NCBI GenBank assembly: GCA_945983015.1 | Contig: CAMFSN010000012.1 | Span: 1-24,241 of the forward strand | DNA length: 24,241 nucleotides | Direction: 5' to 3' | Source: an uncultured Bacteroidales bacterium | GTDB lineage: Bacteria > Bacteroidota > Bacteroidia > Bacteroidales > UBA932 | In this document: piece after piece, positions 22,788 to 24,241 of the stretch | Layout of the letters: each line of letters opens with the position of its first letter | Position numbering within the stretch: position 1 is the stretch's first letter | Translations under genes and position numbers: made by a program | Notes under the pieces: generated by a model | Databases searched by the model: none | What the model was told of the DNA's origin: nothing | What the model saw: the letters and a program-made list of their open reading frames with translations, nothing else

Positions 22788-24241
22788 TTCACTACGACAT
22801 TAATGATTCTTCCAGGCACTACTATTACCTTTACTATATTCCCCTCCCCCACGTATTTGGCAGTCTGCGGAGCATTTCGGATAAAGGCTTCGACCTCTGC
22901 AGGAGAAGACGACTTGGGCTGCTCCACGGTAAAGCGCATCTTTCCGTTAAACTGCACAGGATAGGTCACACTATCCTCCACGGTATAGGCAGGATTATAC
23001 TCAGGGAAAGCCGCCGCACAGACGCTGCCCTTTTCTCCCAAGGCATCCCACAACTCTTCACAGATATGAGGGGCAAATGGAGAAAGCAAAACCACCAAAT
23101 CTCTGAGAATCACCCTCTTATGACATTCTCCAAGTTCTGAAAGAGCTATCATAAAGGCGCTTATGCAAGTATTGTAAGAGAAATTCTCTATGTCACTCTG
23201 CTCCTTGGCTATCAACTTGTGCAGTGCCTTGAGTTCTGCAGGACTTGCCGGCTCGTCAATTACCAGGAAGCTATCCCCATCGTAGAATAGCCTCCAGAAC
23301 TTCTTCAGGAAGCGGTTAACTCCGTCAATTCCCTTCGTGTCCCAAGGCTTGCTCTGTTCTATAGGGCCGAGGAACATCTCGTAAAGACGCAAGGTATCAG
23401 CTCCGTAAGTGTCACAGATGTCGTCCGGATTCACCACATTGTACATACTCTTGCTCATCTTCTCCACTGCCCAGCCACAGATATACTCCCCGTTCTCCAA
23501 TTCGAACTCAGCATCGGCATACTCAGGTCTCCAGGCCTTGAAAGCCTCGATGTTCAGCCTGTCATTCCTCACCAGATTGATGTCCACGTGAATCTCAGTA
23601 GTTTCATACTTGTCCTTCAGGCCCAGAGAGACGAACTTGTTAGTTCCCACGATGCGGTAAACGAAATTCGAACGGCCCTGAATCATTCCCTGGTTAATCA
23701 ATTTGGAGAAAGGCTCATCCTTGCATACATAGCCCAGATCATAGAGGAACTTGTTCCAGAAGCGCGAATAAATCAAATGTCCTGTCGCGTGCTCGGTTCC
23801 ACCTATGTACAAATCGACTGACTGCCAATACTCATTCACCTCCTTATCCACCAAAGCCTTGTCGTTGTGCGGGTCCATATATCTAAGATAATATGCGGAC
23901 GAACCTGCAAAGCCAGGCATTGTGCTCGTCTCCAGCGGATAGCCCTTATAAGTCCAATCCTTAGCCCTGGCAAGCGGCGGCTGACCGTCAGCGGATGGTT
24001 TGTAAGAATCTATCTGCGGCAGACAAAGCGGCAAATCCTGCTCATCCACCGGCGTAGCTATTCCATCCTTGTAGTAAATAGGGAATGGTTCTCCCCAATA
24101 TCTCTGACGGGAGAAAATGGCATCCCTAAGACGATAATTTGTTTTCCTTCTGCCAATTCCCTTTTCCTCCACATAGTCCTTTGCCCTCTCTATGGCCTCC
24201 GCTACACTCAGGCCATTAAGAAAGCCGCTGTTACACATCAC
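22784..24241 (-). CDS. leuS: Leucyl-tRNA synthetase, C-terminal part
   Basis: 485 visible codons of LeuRS, open at the right edge; the first visible codon is GTG in frame and internal to the gene. The N-terminal HIGH region and most of the editing domain are outside the window. Visible are RDAIFSRQRYWGEPFPI (39-55 of the visible part), TMPGFAGSSAYYLRYMDP, YIGGTEHATGHLIYSRFW, and the KMSKS signature at visible residues 261-265 (GWAVEKMSKSMYNVVNPDD). The anticodon-binding helical domain and the C-terminal domain (VQFNGKMRFTVEQP to IINVVVK) complete it. The stop overlaps the following yitT start by 4 bases. Confidence 0.96.
   Translation of the reverse strand: MMCNSGFLNGLSVAEAIERAKDYVEEKGIGRRKTNYRLRDAIFSRQRYWGEPFPIYYKDGIATPVDEQDLPLCLPQIDSYKPSADGQPPLARAKDWTYKGYPLETSTMPGFAGSSAYYLRYMDPHNDKALVDKEVNEYWQSVDLYIGGTEHATGHLIYSRFWNKFLYDLGYVCKDEPFSKLINQGMIQGRSNFVYRIVGTNKFVSLGLKDKYETTEIHVDINLVRNDRLNIEAFKAWRPEYADAEFELENGEYICGWAVEKMSKSMYNVVNPDDICDTYGADTLRLYEMFLGPIEQSKPWDTKGIDGVNRFLKKFWRLFYDGDSFLVIDEPASPAELKALHKLIAKEQSDIENFSYNTCISAFMIALSELGECHKRVILRDLVVLLSPFAPHICEELWDALGEKGSVCAAAFPEYNPAYTVEDSVTYPVQFNGKMRFTVEQPKSSSPAEVEAFIRNAPQTAKYVGEGNIVKVIVVPGRIINVVVK

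Overview
The window looks like a chromosomal segment of a member of the Bacteroidales. This is inferred from gene content and order: a DksA/TraR-type regulator next to a long, eukaryote-like IleRS; leuS followed by YitT-family proteins; SCQ-type lipoproteins; a GT4-type glycogen synthase grouped with a GH57 enzyme and a debranching enzyme; and several promoters that fit the Bacteroidetes form TTTG-N18-20-TAnnTTTG. It is mid-GC, gene-dense and mostly housekeeping. I saw no rRNA, tRNA, CRISPR array, phage module or transposase. The family or genus cannot be fixed from the sequence alone.

Layout. Positions 1-3561 (minus strand) hold the start of a DksA/TraR zinc-finger gene behind a complete ileS. 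A compact divergent promoter region (about 3550-3617) separates ileS from a plus-strand pair, cvpA-like and tsaB. From 16727 down to 4805 runs an unbroken minus-strand series of about ten genes with overlaps or gaps of at most 15 bases: glgB, debranching enzyme, GT4 glycogen synthase, GH57 glucanase/transferase, glycogen phosphorylase, ribF, a 43-residue small ORF, greA, a HIT hydrolase and a thioredoxin-fold lipoprotein. A terminator (about 16830-16862) separates this unit from dnaK (16884-18776). A 300-base intergenic region (18777-19076) contains a relatively GC-rich island full of inverted repeats, then the promoter of a plus-strand OmpA-like lipoprotein. An rluA-type pseudouridine synthase gene follows, and its 3' end overlaps a convergent AraC-type regulator gene by 80 bases. 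The right end is a minus-strand unit leuS (its 5' part lies outside the window) - yitT - yitT, closed by a clear terminator at 20866-20902.

How the genes work together. The five carbohydrate genes make a nearly full glycogen cycle: synthesis (GT4), branching (GlgB), phosphorolysis (GlgP), debranching (GDE) and a GH57 enzyme of the alpha-glucan class. ADP-glucose pyrophosphorylase (glgC) is not in the window, so the sugar-nucleotide donor is open. The rest of the unit supplies FMN/FAD (RibF), transcript-cleavage factor (GreA) and nucleotide hydrolysis (HIT). The other genes serve translation fidelity (IleRS, LeuRS, TsaB, RluA), protein folding (DnaK) and the cell envelope (OmpA-like lipoprotein, DUF4369/thioredoxin-fold lipoprotein).

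No wholly new multi-gene system is evident. The points most worth checking are: the structured island upstream of dnaK; a terminator hairpin inside the first codons of rluA; a 9-bp inverted repeat with an overlapping direct repeat at the glycogen promoter; a debranching enzyme whose usually conserved motifs are altered; a thioredoxin-fold lipoprotein without its CxxC; a DnaK with a collagen-like tail and no EEVD-type end; and a small ORF hidden between ribF and greA.
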